The position numbers and the translations under genes are program-made. From Flavobacterium akiainvivens (GTDB lineage Bacteria > Bacteroidota > Bacteroidia > Flavobacteriales > Flavobacteriaceae): 64,000 nt of DNA. Numbering within the stretch: the stretch's first letter is position 1; each line of letters begins with the position of its first letter. Positions 1 through 8,590 of this stretch are shown here, piece after piece. The DNA lies in assembly GCF_001278115.1 (NCBI RefSeq), contig NZ_LIYD01000005.1, forward strand, positions 1,494,551 through 1,558,550. Direction: 5' to 3'. Below the pieces are notes generated by a model. That model saw nothing but the letters and a program-made list of their open reading frames with translations, had not been told where the DNA came from and did not search any database.

Positions 1-533
1 TTTAGAAGGCTCTCGAGTTGTGAAATGATAATTTGTTTGCTGAATTTATCGATATTCGAAGTGAACTCGTATCGAATGTTGTTAATAATTCCCATGAGCG
101 TTTCCTCTTCTTTATGTGAAAGAAGCAATGCTTCGTTGACAGAGTAATCAAAGTATTCGTAACGGCTCATCGTTTTAGCTAAATGTGTATTCCAAAGCAG
201 ATCAGGATGGATGCACAAGATCCATCCTGAAGGTTTCTGATTATCAATTGCCTTCTGGATTTGCTGAAACCGCAAAACCTGATTGGGAGCCATAAAACAC
301 ATGACACCTTGTTCAAAGTTGTATTGCCTTTGACCGTAAAACATTTTTTCTGCACCTCTTTTTAATGAAATAGCGTAAAAGTCAAACACCATCCCAACTG
401 GGTCCTGCTCCCTAAACTGCTTAATGGTTTTATAATCAATAATACCGACTAAGGGATGCTCGGGAAGGGGTATTTCGTTATAATGATAAAATTCTGCAAT
501 CGTCTTAAATCGTCTCGGTGTTTTACTTCCCAT
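1..533 (-). CDS. AraC-family regulator, C-terminus cut by window edge
   Basis: The reading frame starts at an ATG at 533 (reverse strand) and stays open to the window edge, giving about 177 residues of the N-terminal sensing half. It has the same blocks as the other AraC proteins of this window: EHPLVGIIDYK near the start, then FDFYAISLKRG, YGQRQYNFEQGVM and SGWILCIHPDLLWNT. The DNA-binding half lies beyond the edge. It sits 16 bp downstream of an SDR gene in the same orientation, the arrangement also seen at 38166-39922. The family assignment is by similarity to the complete paralogues here; the ligand is unknown. Confidence 0.85.
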   Translation of the reverse strand, partial: MGSKTPRRFKTIAEFYHYNEIPLPEHPLVGIIDYKTIKQFREQDPVGMVFDFYAISLKRGAEKMFYGQRQYNFEQGVMCFMAPNQVLRFQQIQKAIDNQKPSGWILCIHPDLLWNTHLAKTMSRYEYFDYSVNEALLLSHKEEETLMGIINNIRYEFTSNIDKFSKQIIISQLESLL

Positions 534-549
534 ATTGCAAATGTAATGA

Positions 550-1314
550 TTAAATGTTGTGGCCACCAGTTACCTCTATACGCTGAGCATTTATCCATCC
601 CGCATCATCCGTACACAAAAAAGCAACAACACCGCCAATATCATTCGGCAATCCCACGCGGCCGAGTGCTGTGGCACTGGAAATGTAATTGTTCAGTTCT
701 TTAGTATCCCGCACTACACCACCACCAAAATCAGTTTCAATAGCACCGGGAGCAATGATATTTGCACGGATTCCTCTCGGGCCTAATTCTTTTGCTAAGT
801 ATTTGGTAAATACTTCTATAGCTCCCTTCATTGAAGCATAAACGGAAAAGTTTGAAAAAGCAAAGCGGGCAAGATTCGAAGAAATGTTTACAATGCCACC
901 ACCATCATTAAGGAAAGGTAACGACTTTTGAATTAAAAATAACACGCCTTTGTAATGTGTGTTGAACATATCATCTACCTGTTCTTCGTTTACCGTATCA
1001 ATCGTCGCATATAGGGAAGTTCCCGCATTATTGATCAAATAGTCGAAATTTGGACTTCCGTTTTCTTCTGTCAAATATTCACTTACTTCTTTAGTGAAAT
1101 TGTCGAATGATCCTATATTTCTTATGTCCAGCTGCAAGGCGATTGCTTTTTGTCCTAAAGCCTTAATTTCCGAAACAACTTTCTCGGCTTCCTCATTGTT
1201 GGAATTGTATGTTAACACCACGTCAATACCTTTTTTTGCAATAGCTAATGCCATATTCTTACCCAATCCGCGACTTCCACCCGTTACCAACGCAATTTTC
1301 TTGTTTTGATTCAT
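550..1314 (-). CDS. SDR-family NAD(P)-dependent oxidoreductase
   Basis: A classical short-chain dehydrogenase/reductase of 254 residues, the usual family length. The cofactor motif TGGSRGLG lies near residues 11-18, NNAG near 95, and the active-site YASMK (Tyr-x-x-x-Lys) near 160. The C-terminus ends in the GRVG...VTGG pattern common to 3-oxoacyl-ACP reductase-like SDRs. These enzymes reduce carbonyls or oxidise alcohols in the cytoplasm; the substrate is not predictable. The gene is followed by an AraC regulator and preceded at 1375-1405 by a 21-bp-spaced repeat shared with other oxidoreductase promoters of this window. Confidence 0.9.
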   Translation of the reverse strand: MNQNKKIALVTGGSRGLGKNMALAIAKKGIDVVLTYNSNNEEAEKVVSEIKALGQKAIALQLDIRNIGSFDNFTKEVSEYLTEENGSPNFDYLINNAGTSLYATIDTVNEEQVDDMFNTHYKGVLFLIQKSLPFLNDGGGIVNISSNLARFAFSNFSVYASMKGAIEVFTKYLAKELGPRGIRANIIAPGAIETDFGGGVVRDTKELNNYISSATALGRVGLPNDIGGVVAFLCTDDAGWINAQRIEVTGGHNI

Positions 1315-1374
1315 TGTTTTATAGTTTTGATATTTACAGTTGGTACAAAGTTCAATTATTTCGGAGGTGTTGAT

Positions 1375-1405
1375 TTATCCAAATTTCATGATTGTTTAGC
1401 CTAAA
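1375..1405 (-). promoter_or_regulatory. 21-bp-spaced direct repeat, candidate AraC operator
   Basis: TTATCCAAAT begins at 1375 and TTAGCCTAAA at 1396, exactly 21 bp apart and about 60 bp before the SDR start at 1314. The same arrangement (consensus GTAGCCAAAA, 11 bp, GTAGCCTAAA) lies ahead of genes at 18972, 23632, 25995 and 30986. This copy is the least perfect in its first half-site. Binding by an AraC protein is inferred. Confidence 0.5.
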
Positions 1406-1738
1406 TGCTTGTTTATATATTCCTTCATACATCAGAATGGAAATTTGCAATTACATGTATTAGATTACGTTGGAAATTTTATTTTATATTTTGAACACTC
1501 TACGATTTCACTAAATACTGTTTTTTTATTGAATCATTGTAGATAATTATGCCCCAGAATAATTAAAAGAGTAATAAGTATCAAAATCGTCTTACTCTTA
1601 AGAAACCTTAATTAGAAATAAATCTTTCCCAATATGGGGGTAACCTGTGATATTGGTTTCATCAATATTTCCAATTTTTGGCAAATCAACGAAGATGTAA
1701 TCCGAAACAAATAGTGCTAATATCTAAACGTCTAAGCT
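1406..1738. other. Intergenic region ahead of rteC, no gene seen
   Basis: AT-rich stretch without a convincing reading frame. It must hold the promoter of the rightward rteC gene, but I see no clear -33/-7 pair. It also separates the leftward SDR/AraC cassette from the excision module. Confidence 0.5.
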
Positions 1739-2584
1739 ATGGAAATCGTGTTGAACAAAATATTATCGGAAATTCAGCATCAGGAAGACAAGCTGTCTGC
1801 CAAAATGATGCAAACTGCAAATGAGGCTTACCAAATGACCTTATTCCTAAAGGAAATGCTGTTTACTATAAAGATGAAAGTCTTAAAGACCGGATTTAAG
1901 GACGAACAGCAGGAAATCAATTTTTTCAAGAACATTAAACCGCAGATTTTAGGAAAACTTATTTATTACAATAAAGTATTCCGCATTGAAACTACCTGTC
2001 CTGTAAATACTGGACGAATACACCAAAGCCATTTTGAAGGCCAACTAAAAATCCTAAAATCCGAATATAAGGAAAGCATATGTAGTGAGGATTTTTACAG
2101 GTATTATCGTTCAGGCAGAACTGACCGTGACCATAATTATTTCATGCTTGGAAAAATCAATTACCACGATGGTTTAAAGAGTGGCGTATTTGAAATTGAC
2201 CTTAGCTTTTCTACTTATTACGATAACAAAGTTGCCCATATTATAGCCAATGAATTACTATATACTTTTTTGCTTACCAAAATAAACCCCGAAAAAAATC
2301 CTGATACGATTTTAATGAATGGCGATGCAAGCAAAGAAATTTCGTGGACTAACTCGCAAAATGCGCTTATAGAATTGATTTACGCTTTGTATGCTTCCAA
2401 TTCTATTGCATATGGTAAAATAGGCATCAGGAAATTAGCATTGATTTTTCAAATCTTATTCCGAACGCCCCTGAACGATATACATCATTCTTTCCATAGG
2501 ATGAAAACCAGGGCAGGCTCCCGTACGGCGTTTTTAGACCAACTCAAAATTTCCCTCGAAGAGTATATGGATAGAGACCTTTAG
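1739..2584 (+). CDS. rteC: RteC-family regulator of ICE excision (copy 1)
   Basis: 281 residues with the RteC-family pattern: FFKNIKPQILGKLIYYNKVFRIET near residues 64-87, FYRYYRSG near 120, YYDNKVAHIIANELL near 162, and a C-terminal NALIELIYALYAS...KLALIFQ...FHRMKTRAGSRTAFLD helix-turn-helix-like half. In CTnDOT, RteC binds upstream of the excision operon and activates xis2c-xis2d-orf3-exc. The same order follows here, so this copy is probably the direct activator. A second, clearly diverged RteC is at 15233-16054. Function rests on family knowledge and synteny. Confidence 0.9.
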   Translation: MEIVLNKILSEIQHQEDKLSAKMMQTANEAYQMTLFLKEMLFTIKMKVLKTGFKDEQQEINFFKNIKPQILGKLIYYNKVFRIETTCPVNTGRIHQSHFEGQLKILKSEYKESICSEDFYRYYRSGRTDRDHNYFMLGKINYHDGLKSGVFEIDLSFSTYYDNKVAHIIANELLYTFLLTKINPEKNPDTILMNGDASKEISWTNSQNALIELIYALYASNSIAYGKIGIRKLALIFQILFRTPLNDIHHSFHRMKTRAGSRTAFLDQLKISLEEYMDRDL

Positions 2585-2605
2585 CAATATCAGCATAGGT
2601 TTTTT

Positions 2606-2635
2606 AAAGCAGTACACAAAATGTACTGCTTTTTA
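2606..2635 (+). terminator. Rho-independent terminator of rteC
   Basis: A perfect 11-bp stem, AAAGCAGTACA (2606-2616) with TGTACTGCTTT (2622-2632), has a 5-base loop and runs into a T-rich tail. It starts 22 bp after the rteC stop, so rteC and the excision operon are probably transcribed separately. Confidence 0.8.
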
Positions 2636-2646
2636 TTTGCCCATAT

Positions 2647-2797
2647 CTGCCAATTGGCAAATGCTGGCAGAAGGCTATTTGAAAATAGGAGCAACACACT
2701 GAAATCCTTGTTTTACAAGGGTTTTTCTCATTGCAAAAAAAATCAAAAAAGTGCCAAACCAATGGGCAAGCATTGGCAGACAAACACTACCACACTT
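2647..2797 (+). promoter_or_regulatory. Excision-operon control region: palindromes and GCC-type repeats
   Basis: The region holds a perfect 12-bp palindrome TGCCAATTGGCA at 2648-2659. Further down, CCAATG and CATTGG form an inverted pair around six bases at about 2759-2776, followed by GACAAACACTACCACAC. The last part resembles the minus-strand element before mobC (CAGACAAATACTGCCACAC). In CTnDOT, RteC binds inverted half-sites ahead of the excision promoter, so these palindromes are the best RteC-site candidates here. A weak promoter (TTGG at 2654, TATTTG at 2676) is possible. Confidence 0.5.
2705..2727 (+). terminator. Terminator-like hairpin inside the excision leader
   Basis: ATCCTTGT pairs with ACAAGGGT (one G-T pair) around a three-base loop and is followed by TTTT. 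It lies between the two palindromic blocks upstream of the excision operon. It may be a leader attenuator rather than the end of a gene, because no gene ends just before it. Confidence 0.5.
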
Positions 2798-2833
2798 CTG
2801 AATTTTGTCCTGTGAATATTAAACAACAGTGCT

Positions 2834-3187
2834 ATGAACATTATAACAATTGACGAAGAAGTGTGGAAGCACCTCAACGAACGGTTGAAAGCCATTAGCG
2901 AATATATCCTCAAACTGGAAGATACAAGCTACGACAGCTTATGGCTTAACAATCACGAAGTCTGCCAGTATCTCCACATCAGCGAAAAAACATTGTGGCG
3001 TATGCGCACCAACGGGCAGATAGCCTTTTCAAAAATGTACGGGCAGTATTACTATACGATTGGTGCTATCAAGGAAATGCTCAATGCTAACGCCGTGCAG
3101 ACCACCGATGAATATGTGGAGCAGCTTATGGCGAAAGGCAAAAGCTATATCGAGAAAGGCAGAAAGCTGAAATCAGGTAATCATTAA
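2834..3187 (+). CDS. Xis2c-like helix-turn-helix excision protein
   Basis: A 117-residue protein with a central MerR/excisionase-type HTH: LWLNNHEVCQYLHISEKTLWRMRTNG (about residues 36-61), followed by a wing with YGQYYYTIGAIKEML. It is the first gene of the operon whose order (two small HTH proteins, a DUF3945 protein, topoisomerase III) matches xis2c-xis2d-orf3-exc of CTnDOT. There the Xis proteins bend attachment-site DNA for excision and also help activate transfer genes. The specific assignment comes from position and size. Confidence 0.8.
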   Translation: MNIITIDEEVWKHLNERLKAISEYILKLEDTSYDSLWLNNHEVCQYLHISEKTLWRMRTNGQIAFSKMYGQYYYTIGAIKEMLNANAVQTTDEYVEQLMAKGKSYIEKGRKLKSGNH

Positions 3188-3199
3188 AAGCGTACCCGT

Positions 3200-3508
3200 A
3201 TGAATATCGACAAAATGGAATTTGTGGCGTGGATGGAACGCATAATGGACAGGCTGGACATTCTCGGCAACCACATAGACGATTTACAAAAGAAACGGAA
3301 CAGCATAGACGGCGAAGAGTTACTTGATAATCAGGATTTATTGCAAATGCTGAAAATAAGTAACCGTTCCCTGCAACGGTATCGCTCCATTGGCAAACTT
3401 CCTTATTATACCATTAGTGGAAAACTGTATTACAAGCTGTCCGATGTGCATCAGTTCATCAGGGAAAGTTTTAACCCACCCTTGCCCAAACTGGATGCCA
3501 ATAAGTGA
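3200..3508 (+). CDS. Xis2d-like helix-turn-helix excision protein
   Basis: 102 residues with the same fold as its upstream neighbour: LLDNQDLLQMLKISNRSLQRYRSIGKLPYY (about 40-69) and a wing GKLYYKLSDVHQFI. The N-terminus WMERIMDRLDILGNHIDDLQKK is likely a coiled coil. It begins 13 bp after the previous gene, so the two are probably co-transcribed and the proteins may act as a pair, as Xis2c and Xis2d do in CTnDOT. Its 3' end overlaps the start of a GCC-repeat block that precedes the next gene. Confidence 0.8.
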   Translation: MNIDKMEFVAWMERIMDRLDILGNHIDDLQKKRNSIDGEELLDNQDLLQMLKISNRSLQRYRSIGKLPYYTISGKLYYKLSDVHQFIRESFNPPLPKLDANK

Positions 3509-3552
3509 CAAACACTGCCTTTGAGTGCCACATAGTGCAAATCAGTGAAGGC
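3505..3552 (+). repeat. 10-bp phased GCC-type iterons before the DUF3945/topB genes
   Basis: GTGACAAACACTGCC begins at 3505. GAC, GCC, GCC and GCA fall at 3507, 3517, 3527 and 3537, one per helical turn. The block lies 42 bp ahead of the next start codon. The same phased pattern is found at 9267, 37871 (reverse), 42156, 43959 and 52411. Confidence 0.55.
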
Positions 3553-3593
3553 TTCCTTTACATTCGACCGTGAATTTTTAAAATTTTCAGACT

Positions 3594-5054
3594 ATGAGTG
3601 AAGAAACAACAAATAAACAGGAAATGCCCGAACAGCTTTCGGACATATTACTTGTACTGGATAAAGAGAAAATGAAAATCCAGGCAGTAAAAAGTATCGA
3701 CGAAAACGGAAAAATGGAAACCGTTGACCCCACGAAAAAAAATCAAAACCAGTTTATGCGTGTGGATAAAAGCGGCGATTTCTTTTCCAACTTCTTTTCC
3801 AATTTTTTCAGCCAGTTAAAGAACCCTACAAACTTTACTTTCTTCAAAGTGCCTGCCCCGGTTGCTGCTGAAAAAGCAGAGGAATTACAAAAGCACGTAG
3901 ATAAGCCTACTCCACAAGGCGAAAAAGTGCTGAAAGAATACGAAATGAAAGCAGAACCCCGACCGGATAAAAAACAAGAAAATCAAAATAATATGGCAAC
4001 AGCACAAACAACAACGGAAGCAAGCGAATACCGCTACAAGCCGGAGCAGATTGATTGGGACACAATGAAAAACCTCGGATTAAGCAAAGAGTATCTTGAA
4101 AAAAGAAACCTGCTCGACCCTTTGTTAAGAGGTTACAAAACCAATGAGCTTTTACCGATAGGTATTAACCTCGGTGGCTCTATCCTCCGCACAGATGCCC
4201 GCCTGTCTTTACAGCAAGGCGAAGACGGCAATGTTATCGTGGCAATACACGGTATCAAAAAAGAACCTAACCTGCACTTTGAGTTTTTCGGTCACAAGTT
4301 TACGGACGAAGACAAGAAAAACCTGCTCGAAACGGGCAATATGGGGCGTGTGGTCAATCTCGTAAATTCCAAAACAGGCGAACTGATGCCGTCCATTATC
4401 AGCATTGACAGGCTGACAAATGATGTGATTGCACTACGCACGGAGTTTATAAAAATCCCCGATGAAATTAAGGGCGTAAAGCTGAATGAGGAACAAAAAC
4501 AAATTTTGATGGAGGGCAAACCGCTCTATTTAGAGGGTATGATTTCCGCTAAGGGAACGGAGTTTTCGGCAACGGTACAATTCAATGCGGACAAACGATA
4601 CGTTGAGTTCCTGTTTGACAGAAGCAACAACAATCAGCAAGCCCAAACGAACCAACAGAATACCCAACAAAGCAATCAGCAAAACCAACCGCAGGAAGCT
4701 CCAAGAACTTTCAGGGGCAAAGAACTGGATTATGAGCAGTATAACAAGTTCAAAGCCGGACAAACCATATATGTTGAACTGAAAGATAAAAAAGACCAAC
4801 CGTATAAGGGTTATATCACTTTCGACAAAGATACTGGAAAGACCAACTTTGAGTTCCCCGGTCAGTATAAAGCACGGGTTGAACCTGCTGAAACTCATAA
4901 AACGCAGACTGCCGTTAATTCGGAGGGTAAAACCAACGAAGCGACTAAGAACGTCCAAGAGCCTTTGAAGTCCGGGCAGCAAAGACCTAAAAATGAAAAA
5001 CAGCAGGAACAACAGGATAACAAGCCTGCAAAATCCAAAGGCAGAAAAATGTAA
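3594..5054 (+). CDS. DUF4099/DUF3945 protein of the excision operon (orf3 position)
   Basis: 486 residues. The N-terminal part (about 1-90) contains DILLVLDKEKMKIQAVKSID and a repeated FFSNFF stretch. The central part (about 145-345) has YKPEQIDWDTMKNLGLSKEYLEK and PIGINLGGSILRTDARLSLQ, as in DUF4099/DUF3945 proteins. An Asn/Gln-rich linker (about 345-375) separates a last module RGKELDYEQYNKFKAGQTIY, and the tail is rich in Lys, Gln and Glu. These proteins are common in Bacteroidota ICEs next to topB; their biochemical role is not established. It ends 6 bp before topB. Confidence 0.8.
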   Translation: MSEETTNKQEMPEQLSDILLVLDKEKMKIQAVKSIDENGKMETVDPTKKNQNQFMRVDKSGDFFSNFFSNFFSQLKNPTNFTFFKVPAPVAAEKAEELQKHVDKPTPQGEKVLKEYEMKAEPRPDKKQENQNNMATAQTTTEASEYRYKPEQIDWDTMKNLGLSKEYLEKRNLLDPLLRGYKTNELLPIGINLGGSILRTDARLSLQQGEDGNVIVAIHGIKKEPNLHFEFFGHKFTDEDKKNLLETGNMGRVVNLVNSKTGELMPSIISIDRLTNDVIALRTEFIKIPDEIKGVKLNEEQKQILMEGKPLYLEGMISAKGTEFSATVQFNADKRYVEFLFDRSNNNQQAQTNQQNTQQSNQQNQPQEAPRTFRGKELDYEQYNKFKAGQTIYVELKDKKDQPYKGYITFDKDTGKTNFEFPGQYKARVEPAETHKTQTAVNSEGKTNEATKNVQEPLKSGQQRPKNEKQQEQQDNKPAKSKGRKM

Positions 5055-5060
5055 TATAGT

Positions 5061-7157
5061 ATGAAAACAATTATTGCAGAAAAACCAAGCGTAGCAAGGG
5101 AGATAGCTGGCTTGTTGGGAGCATCTGATAAAAAGGATGGCTACCTGACAGGTAACGGCTATTTTGTTACGTGGGCATTCGGTCATTTAATAGGACTGGG
5201 AATGCCCGAAGATTACGGCATTTCGGGATTTGACAAAGCATCCCTGCCAATATTGCCCAACCCGTTTTTATTGACCGTTCGCAAGGTCAAAAAAGAAGAC
5301 AAAGGGTACACCGCCGATACGGGCGCATTAAAGCAACTGAAAGTCATTGAGCAACTTTTCAAGCAAAGCAACAGCATCATCGTTGCTACCGATGCAGGTC
5401 GTGAGGGCGAACTCATTTTCAGGTACATTTATGAATACCTGAAATGCAGCAAGCCTTTTGAACGCCTTTGGATAAGTTCACTTACCGAAAAGGCAATAAA
5501 GCAGGGCTTTGACAACCTTAAAGACGGGGCAGCATTTGACGGGTTGTACCAGGCAGCGCAAGGCAGAAGCCGTGCCGACTGGCTTGTGGGCATCAATGCT
5601 ACACAGGCATTGAGCATTGTCGCAGGCAACGGTATCTATTCGCTCGGAAGAGTGCAAACGCCCACGCTGGCTTTGATATGCAAACGCTACCTCGACAATA
5701 GGAATTTCACGCTAAAGAAATACTGGCAGATACAATTAACGCACAACAAAGCCCAGGTTGATTTCAAAAGTATTTCCGCAACCAAATGGAACGAAAAGCA
5801 GCTTGCTAACGATACCCTTAAAGCCATTCAGCGTGGCGCAGCGGCAACCGTTACCTCGGTAGAAACCAAAAGCGTTACAGAACAACCGCCCTTGCTTTTT
5901 GACCTGACAGGCTTACAAAAGGAAGCCAATAAAAGGTTGAAATTATCTGCTGAAGCAACCCTCAATATTGCGCAAAGCCTGTATGAAAAGAAGTTTATCA
6001 CGTACCCACGTACCGGGAGCAAATACATACCTGAAGATATGTGGGCGGAAATTCCCAACCTTGTGCGGGCTTTGCAGAACCGTGAAGATTGCAAGCAAGC
6101 CCTTACCAAAATCAAATGGGGACGGTTCAATAAACGTATCGTGAATGACCTCCGTGTAACGGACCATCACGGTTTGTTGATTACGGATAAAGTACCGTCC
6201 GTACTTAATGCAGACGAAAACAAGATTTACAATATGATTGCGCTTCGGTTGCTCGAAGCCATATCGCAAGCCTGTGTCAAAGAAATAACCGGTGTATCAT
6301 TACAGGTATTGCATTACGACTTTACGGCAAAAGGCTGTAAAATTCAGGAAGCGGGTTGGCGTTCCATTAAAGGGAGTTTTACGGACGATGGCGAAGAACC
6401 AGTGCAGGAATTACCTGAACTGCGTAAAGGCGACGAACTTGCCATAAAGGAAGCTGCCGTTTTGGAAAAGCAGACCAAACCGCCAGTGCTTTACACCGAA
6501 GCCGGGCTTTTGTCGGCTATGGAAACCGCAGGGAAAGAAATTGAGAACGAAGAAGAGCGCAAAGCCCTCAAAAATATCGGTATCGGTACGCCTGCGACAA
6601 GAGCCGCCATTATAGAAACCCTATTTACCCGTAATTATATCCAAAGGGATAAACGTTCTTTAATCCCTACCGAAAAAGGATTGCAGGTGTACGGGCTTGT
6701 CAAAGAACGCAAGATTGCTGATGTGGCAATGACCGCCGAATGGGAATTGGCATTGCAGAAAATCGAGAACAACGAGGCGGATGCGGGAACATTCCAAAAG
6801 GAAATGGAAACCTATGCTAAATCCATTACTGATGAATTGCTGCAAACTTCTATTGCAAGCACCAATCAGCCGAAACTGACCTGCCCTAAATGTAAAAGTC
6901 AGCAGCTCATTATCCGTGATAAGATTGTGAAATGCCCTGATGAGGCTTGTAACTGGGGACAGTTCCGCACCGTCTGCGGTGTACAAATCAGTATTGAAAA
7001 TGTAACAAGCCTTGTCAATAAAGGCAAAACTTCTTTAATCAAAGGAATGACAAGCAAAGCCGGAAAGAAATTCGATGCTTACATCGTACTGAAAGAAAAT
7101 GCCGAAAGTTCCTTTGAGTTTGAGAAAAACAAAAGCAGTAAACGCAATGGAAAATAA
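5061..7157 (+). CDS. topB: Type IA DNA topoisomerase III (Exc-like)
   Basis: 698 residues, the normal length for topoisomerase III. The Toprim domain is N-terminal (MKTIIAEKPSVAREIAGLL; VATDAGREGELIFRYIYEY near 113-131). The active-site tyrosine is Y315 in FITYPRTGSKYI. A zinc-ribbon-like CPKC...CPDEAC module lies near residue 615. In CTnDOT the equivalent gene, exc, ends the excision operon and encodes a topoisomerase needed for excision in vivo. The stop codon overlaps the next gene by 11 bases. A 270-bp diverged piece of another topB copy is at 35206-35478. Confidence 0.95.
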   Translation: MKTIIAEKPSVAREIAGLLGASDKKDGYLTGNGYFVTWAFGHLIGLGMPEDYGISGFDKASLPILPNPFLLTVRKVKKEDKGYTADTGALKQLKVIEQLFKQSNSIIVATDAGREGELIFRYIYEYLKCSKPFERLWISSLTEKAIKQGFDNLKDGAAFDGLYQAAQGRSRADWLVGINATQALSIVAGNGIYSLGRVQTPTLALICKRYLDNRNFTLKKYWQIQLTHNKAQVDFKSISATKWNEKQLANDTLKAIQRGAAATVTSVETKSVTEQPPLLFDLTGLQKEANKRLKLSAEATLNIAQSLYEKKFITYPRTGSKYIPEDMWAEIPNLVRALQNREDCKQALTKIKWGRFNKRIVNDLRVTDHHGLLITDKVPSVLNADENKIYNMIALRLLEAISQACVKEITGVSLQVLHYDFTAKGCKIQEAGWRSIKGSFTDDGEEPVQELPELRKGDELAIKEAAVLEKQTKPPVLYTEAGLLSAMETAGKEIENEEERKALKNIGIGTPATRAAIIETLFTRNYIQRDKRSLIPTEKGLQVYGLVKERKIADVAMTAEWELALQKIENNEADAGTFQKEMETYAKSITDELLQTSIASTNQPKLTCPKCKSQQLIIRDKIVKCPDEACNWGQFRTVCGVQISIENVTSLVNKGKTSLIKGMTSKAGKKFDAYIVLKENAESSFEFEKNKSSKRNGK

Positions 7158-8028
7158 ACCGTCAATCGTACCCAAAGAAATCAGGAACCTGATTTATACC
7201 GTCCGGGGCAAACAGGTAATGTTGGATAGCAACCTCGCTGCCTTATATCAGGTAGAAACAAAGAACCTGAACAAAGCCGTTAAAAGAAATATTGAGCGTT
7301 TCCCTGTATCATTCTGCTTTCAACTGACCGAAGAGGAAGTTGAAAACTTGAGGTTCCAAATTGGAACCTCAAGTTTAAGCTACGGCGGCAGACGTTATTT
7401 GCCCTATGTCTTTACCGAACAAGGCGTTGCAATGGCATCTGCCATACTCCGTTCAGATATAGCCGTTAAAATGAGTGTGGAAATAATGGAAGCCTTTGTA
7501 GAAATGCGGCGTATGCTCATTAGCAACGCTTCTTTGTTTCATCGTTTGGATAATATCGAGTTAAAGCAACTGGAAGCCGACCAAAAATTTGAAGAGATTT
7601 TTAAGGCTTTGGAAAGCGACAAGCTACACAGCGAAAAAGGCATTTTCTACAACGGGCAGATATTTGATGCTTACGCCTTTGTTTCCGATATTATCCGAAG
7701 TGCCAAAAGGTCTATTATCCTGCTTGATAATTATGTGGATGATACTGTGCTTACTTTGTTAGGTAAACGTAAGGATAATGTAACGGTTACAATCCTTACA
7801 AAAAGCATCAGCAATCAGTTACGGTTAGATTTACAACGATACAATAGCCAATATCCTCCGGTATATATTCAGGTTTTCGCCGATGCTCACGACCGTTTTT
7901 TGATTATTGACGATACAGAACTCTACCATATAGGGGCATCACTCAAAGACCTGGGCAAAAAATGGTTTGCCTTTTCGAGAATGGATATTGAAGCAGGTAG
8001 GATGCTTCAAATTTTAAAGAAACAGTAA
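7147..8028 (+). CDS. ORF6N-domain protein with a PLD-like C-terminal half
   Basis: I chose the ATG at 7147, which overlaps the topB stop, instead of the longer start at 7099. The 293-residue protein has an ORF6N DNA-binding domain at about 5-100 (IRNLIYTVRGKQVMLDSNLAALYQVETKNLNKAVKRN; YVFTEQGVAMASAILRS). A coiled linker follows, then a second half (about 175-290) with IILLDNYVDDTVLTLL and HDRFLIIDDTELYHIGASLKDLGKKW. That is the phospholipase-D-like H-x-x-x-x-x-D context, but with Arg where a catalytic Lys is usual. ORF6N is a phage/ICE-associated domain. A regulatory or abortive-infection role is possible but unproven. Confidence 0.8.
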   Translation: MENKPSIVPKEIRNLIYTVRGKQVMLDSNLAALYQVETKNLNKAVKRNIERFPVSFCFQLTEEEVENLRFQIGTSSLSYGGRRYLPYVFTEQGVAMASAILRSDIAVKMSVEIMEAFVEMRRMLISNASLFHRLDNIELKQLEADQKFEEIFKALESDKLHSEKGIFYNGQIFDAYAFVSDIIRSAKRSIILLDNYVDDTVLTLLGKRKDNVTVTILTKSISNQLRLDLQRYNSQYPPVYIQVFADAHDRFLIIDDTELYHIGASLKDLGKKWFAFSRMDIEAGRMLQILKKQ

Positions 8029-8080
8029 ATTTCTCGGTTAAGAAAGTAATTCGGGTCAGGTTTGCCAATCCATCCGCCTA

Positions 8081-8533
8081 CTAACCTTTAATAACTGCAA
8101 GATATGTCCACACTATGAAAAGAATTTGTAACGGGATTCTAAACCATAAATACCCCAAACCGCTTCCATCAAAGGTTCCTTTTTGGTAGTCAATATGCTT
8201 AATAGTTGCATAAATATTTGCTGGAAGTATAAGTATTAAAAATGCGATTAACAACCACGCAGTAACCACTCTTAAATTAGGAATAAAAAAACCAATAGCT
8301 GCGACAATTTCAATAATTCCCGTTAGATAAACGGTTTCTGTTTTGTATGGAATAAAGTCGGGTAGCATCATCGACATCCCTTTGTTAAATGTAAAATGTG
8401 CAACTGCCGTAAACACGAGCATTACAGACATTGCTATTCTTCCCGACAAATAAAGGTCATAATTACCACGAAAAATTTTGGTACTACAAAGTGAAATAAA
8501 AAATGCCAAAAGCAATACTATTAGGGGCTTCAT
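8081..8533 (-). CDS. DoxX-family membrane protein
   Basis: 150 residues with four hydrophobic segments: MKPLIVLLLAFFISL, GRIAMSVMLVFTAVAHF, YLTGIIEIVAAIGFFI plus VVTAWLLIAFLILIL, and a final PLQILFIVWTYLAVI. The pattern and size match small DoxX-family inner-membrane proteins, often near quinone or stress functions. It is transcribed leftward just downstream of a Crp/Fnr gene in the same orientation, which suggests the regulator controls it. Confidence 0.75.
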   Translation of the reverse strand: MKPLIVLLLAFFISLCSTKIFRGNYDLYLSGRIAMSVMLVFTAVAHFTFNKGMSMMLPDFIPYKTETVYLTGIIEIVAAIGFFIPNLRVVTAWLLIAFLILILPANIYATIKHIDYQKGTFDGSGLGYLWFRIPLQILFIVWTYLAVIKG

Positions 8534-8590
8534 CTTTATTCTTTTGTTACAAAGGTCAGCTTATTTATAGAACGACACAATGAACCCAAG

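Noticed and set aside
2621..2815. A 64-codon frame in the excision leader
   Set aside because: It runs through the terminator and palindromes, which explain the sequence better.
4530..5186. A 218-codon reverse frame antisense to the DUF3945 gene
   Set aside because: It lies opposite a well-supported gene and shows no family pattern.
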